NCBI GenBank assembly: GCA_021732545.1
Contig: JAKFUW010000258.1
Coordinates: 1-6,507 of the forward strand
DNA: 6,507 bases
DNA from: Alphaproteobacteria bacterium
GTDB taxonomy: Bacteria; Pseudomonadota; Alphaproteobacteria; Rickettsiales; UBA3002
Direction of reading: 5' to 3'
The position numbers were made by a program, and so were the translations under genes. Of this stretch, positions 6,135 to 6,507 are shown piece after piece. Within the stretch, counting starts at the first letter, position 1, and the number at the start of each line of letters is the position of its first letter. Below the pieces are notes generated by a model that was given only the letters and a program-made list of their open reading frames with translations, did not search any database and was not told where the DNA came from.

Positions 6135-6154
6135 ATGCCCGCCTTCGCGGGCAT
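6135..6154. repeat. GC-rich hairpin, third repeat in the cluster
   Basis: ATGCCCGC (6135-6142) pairs with GCGGGCAT (6147-6154) around CTTC, followed by GACA. It lies 13 bases beyond the stop of the minus-strand SET gene, so it could stabilise that gene's mRNA 3' end. It lacks the T-run of an intrinsic terminator. Confidence 0.75.
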
Positions 6155-6167
6155 GACAACGGCTCAT

Positions 6168-6507
6168 TTATCCACCCACATGTTTGCTGGTTTCGTCCGC
6201 GTCCAGCCATTCGGCATAATCGCTCGTCAGCTCATCACCTGCGGCAATGTCAACAATTGCATAGCCTTTAAAATCTCCACGAAAGTCGGTATTGGGGGCG
6301 GATGAATGGTTCATAAATCGCCCATTATCATATTCCAAAATCCATTCGCCAGGGTAGGCTTTGCTTGGGTAGCCATAGGTGTGGATGGTTTGCTGAACAA
6401 ACGCAGGCAATGCCGCAATGGCCGATTCTGGCATGCGTCTATCAAATACTTCGTTCATCTCCCAGATCAGCGTTCCAGCTTGAATCGGTTCGGCTGCGAA
6501 CACCCCC
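6168..6507 (-). CDS. SET-domain protein, putative lysine methyltransferase (partial, 5' end beyond window)
   Basis: SET domains transfer a methyl group from S-adenosylmethionine to lysine side chains. About 113 codons are present. The frame is open to the right edge, and its GTG at 6503 reads as Val inside the usual start of the domain (G-V-F-A-A-E-P-I-x-A-G-T-L-I). It is therefore an internal codon, and the true start lies outside. The key C-terminal motifs are intact: GRFMNHSSAPNT (the NHS lies at 6303-6311), then GYAIVDIAAGDELTSDYAEW, with the catalytic-type Asp-Tyr at 6216-6221. These two motifs form the pseudoknot that binds the cofactor. The protein ends 12 residues after this, with no Cys-rich post-SET segment visible. 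Small stand-alone SET proteins occur in many bacteria; some act on host histones, others on bacterial proteins. Which applies here cannot be told. It is convergent with the DUF1640-like gene. Confidence 0.88.
   Translation of the reverse strand, partial: GVFAAEPIQAGTLIWEMNEVFDRRMPESAIAALPAFVQQTIHTYGYPSKAYPGEWILEYDNGRFMNHSSAPNTDFRGDFKGYAIVDIAAGDELTSDYAEWLDADETSKHVGG

Noticed and set aside
5489..6154. CRISPR-like array or intrinsic terminators
   Set aside because: The repeats are not evenly spaced or identical, which rules out a CRISPR. None of the stems is followed by a T-run on either strand, so none is called as a terminator.

Overview
The window looks like chromosomal DNA of an alphaproteobacterium of moderate G+C. 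The VirB8/VirB9 pair resembles the P-type type IV secretion (T4SS) genes of Rickettsiales and related host-associated or predatory lineages. The short palindromic intergenic repeats of the TGTCA...TGACA type are also common in alphaproteobacteria. No rRNA, tRNA, transposase, integrase or CRISPR array is visible.

Layout. (1) Bases 1-2120, minus strand: one very long open frame that leaves the window at its left edge. It encodes an exported, cysteine-rich, glycine-rich protein of at least 706 residues with an internal duplication; I do not recognise its family. (2) Bases 2279-3837, plus strand: virB8 then virB9, five bases apart, divergent from gene 1 across a 158-bp AT-rich region. (3) Bases 3927-4484, plus: an unrecognised 185-residue protein with two hydrophobic segments and a very good ribosome binding site. 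(4) Bases 4488-4949, minus: an unrecognised, mostly helical soluble protein, convergent with gene 3 with only 3 bases between the stop codons. (5) Bases 5014-5484, plus: hisI, phosphoribosyl-AMP cyclohydrolase, outside any visible his operon. (6) Bases 5485-5599: a palindromic repeat element flanked by an exact 23-bp direct repeat of the hisI 3' end. (7) Bases 5653-5922, plus: a small DUF1640-like coiled-coil protein with a C-terminal membrane segment. (8) Bases 5923-6167: four further hairpins, some clearly related to the one behind hisI. (9) Bases 6168-6507, minus: the C-terminal part of a SET-domain protein, whose 5' end lies beyond the right edge.

How the genes may work together. VirB8 (inner membrane) and VirB9 (periplasm/outer-membrane core) are parts of one T4SS envelope channel, but no virB10, virB11 or virD4 follows, so the rest of the machine must lie elsewhere. 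The large exported disulfide-type protein sits head to head with virB8 and the two-membrane-segment protein lies just after virB9. Both are candidates for accessory, surface or substrate components, but this rests only on position. From base 4488 onward the genes appear to be unrelated housekeeping or hypothetical genes separated by repeats.

The strongest signals for a second look are the large Cys/Gly-rich duplicated protein, the repeat element that appears to have duplicated the end of hisI, and the SET-domain gene in a T4SS-bearing genome.
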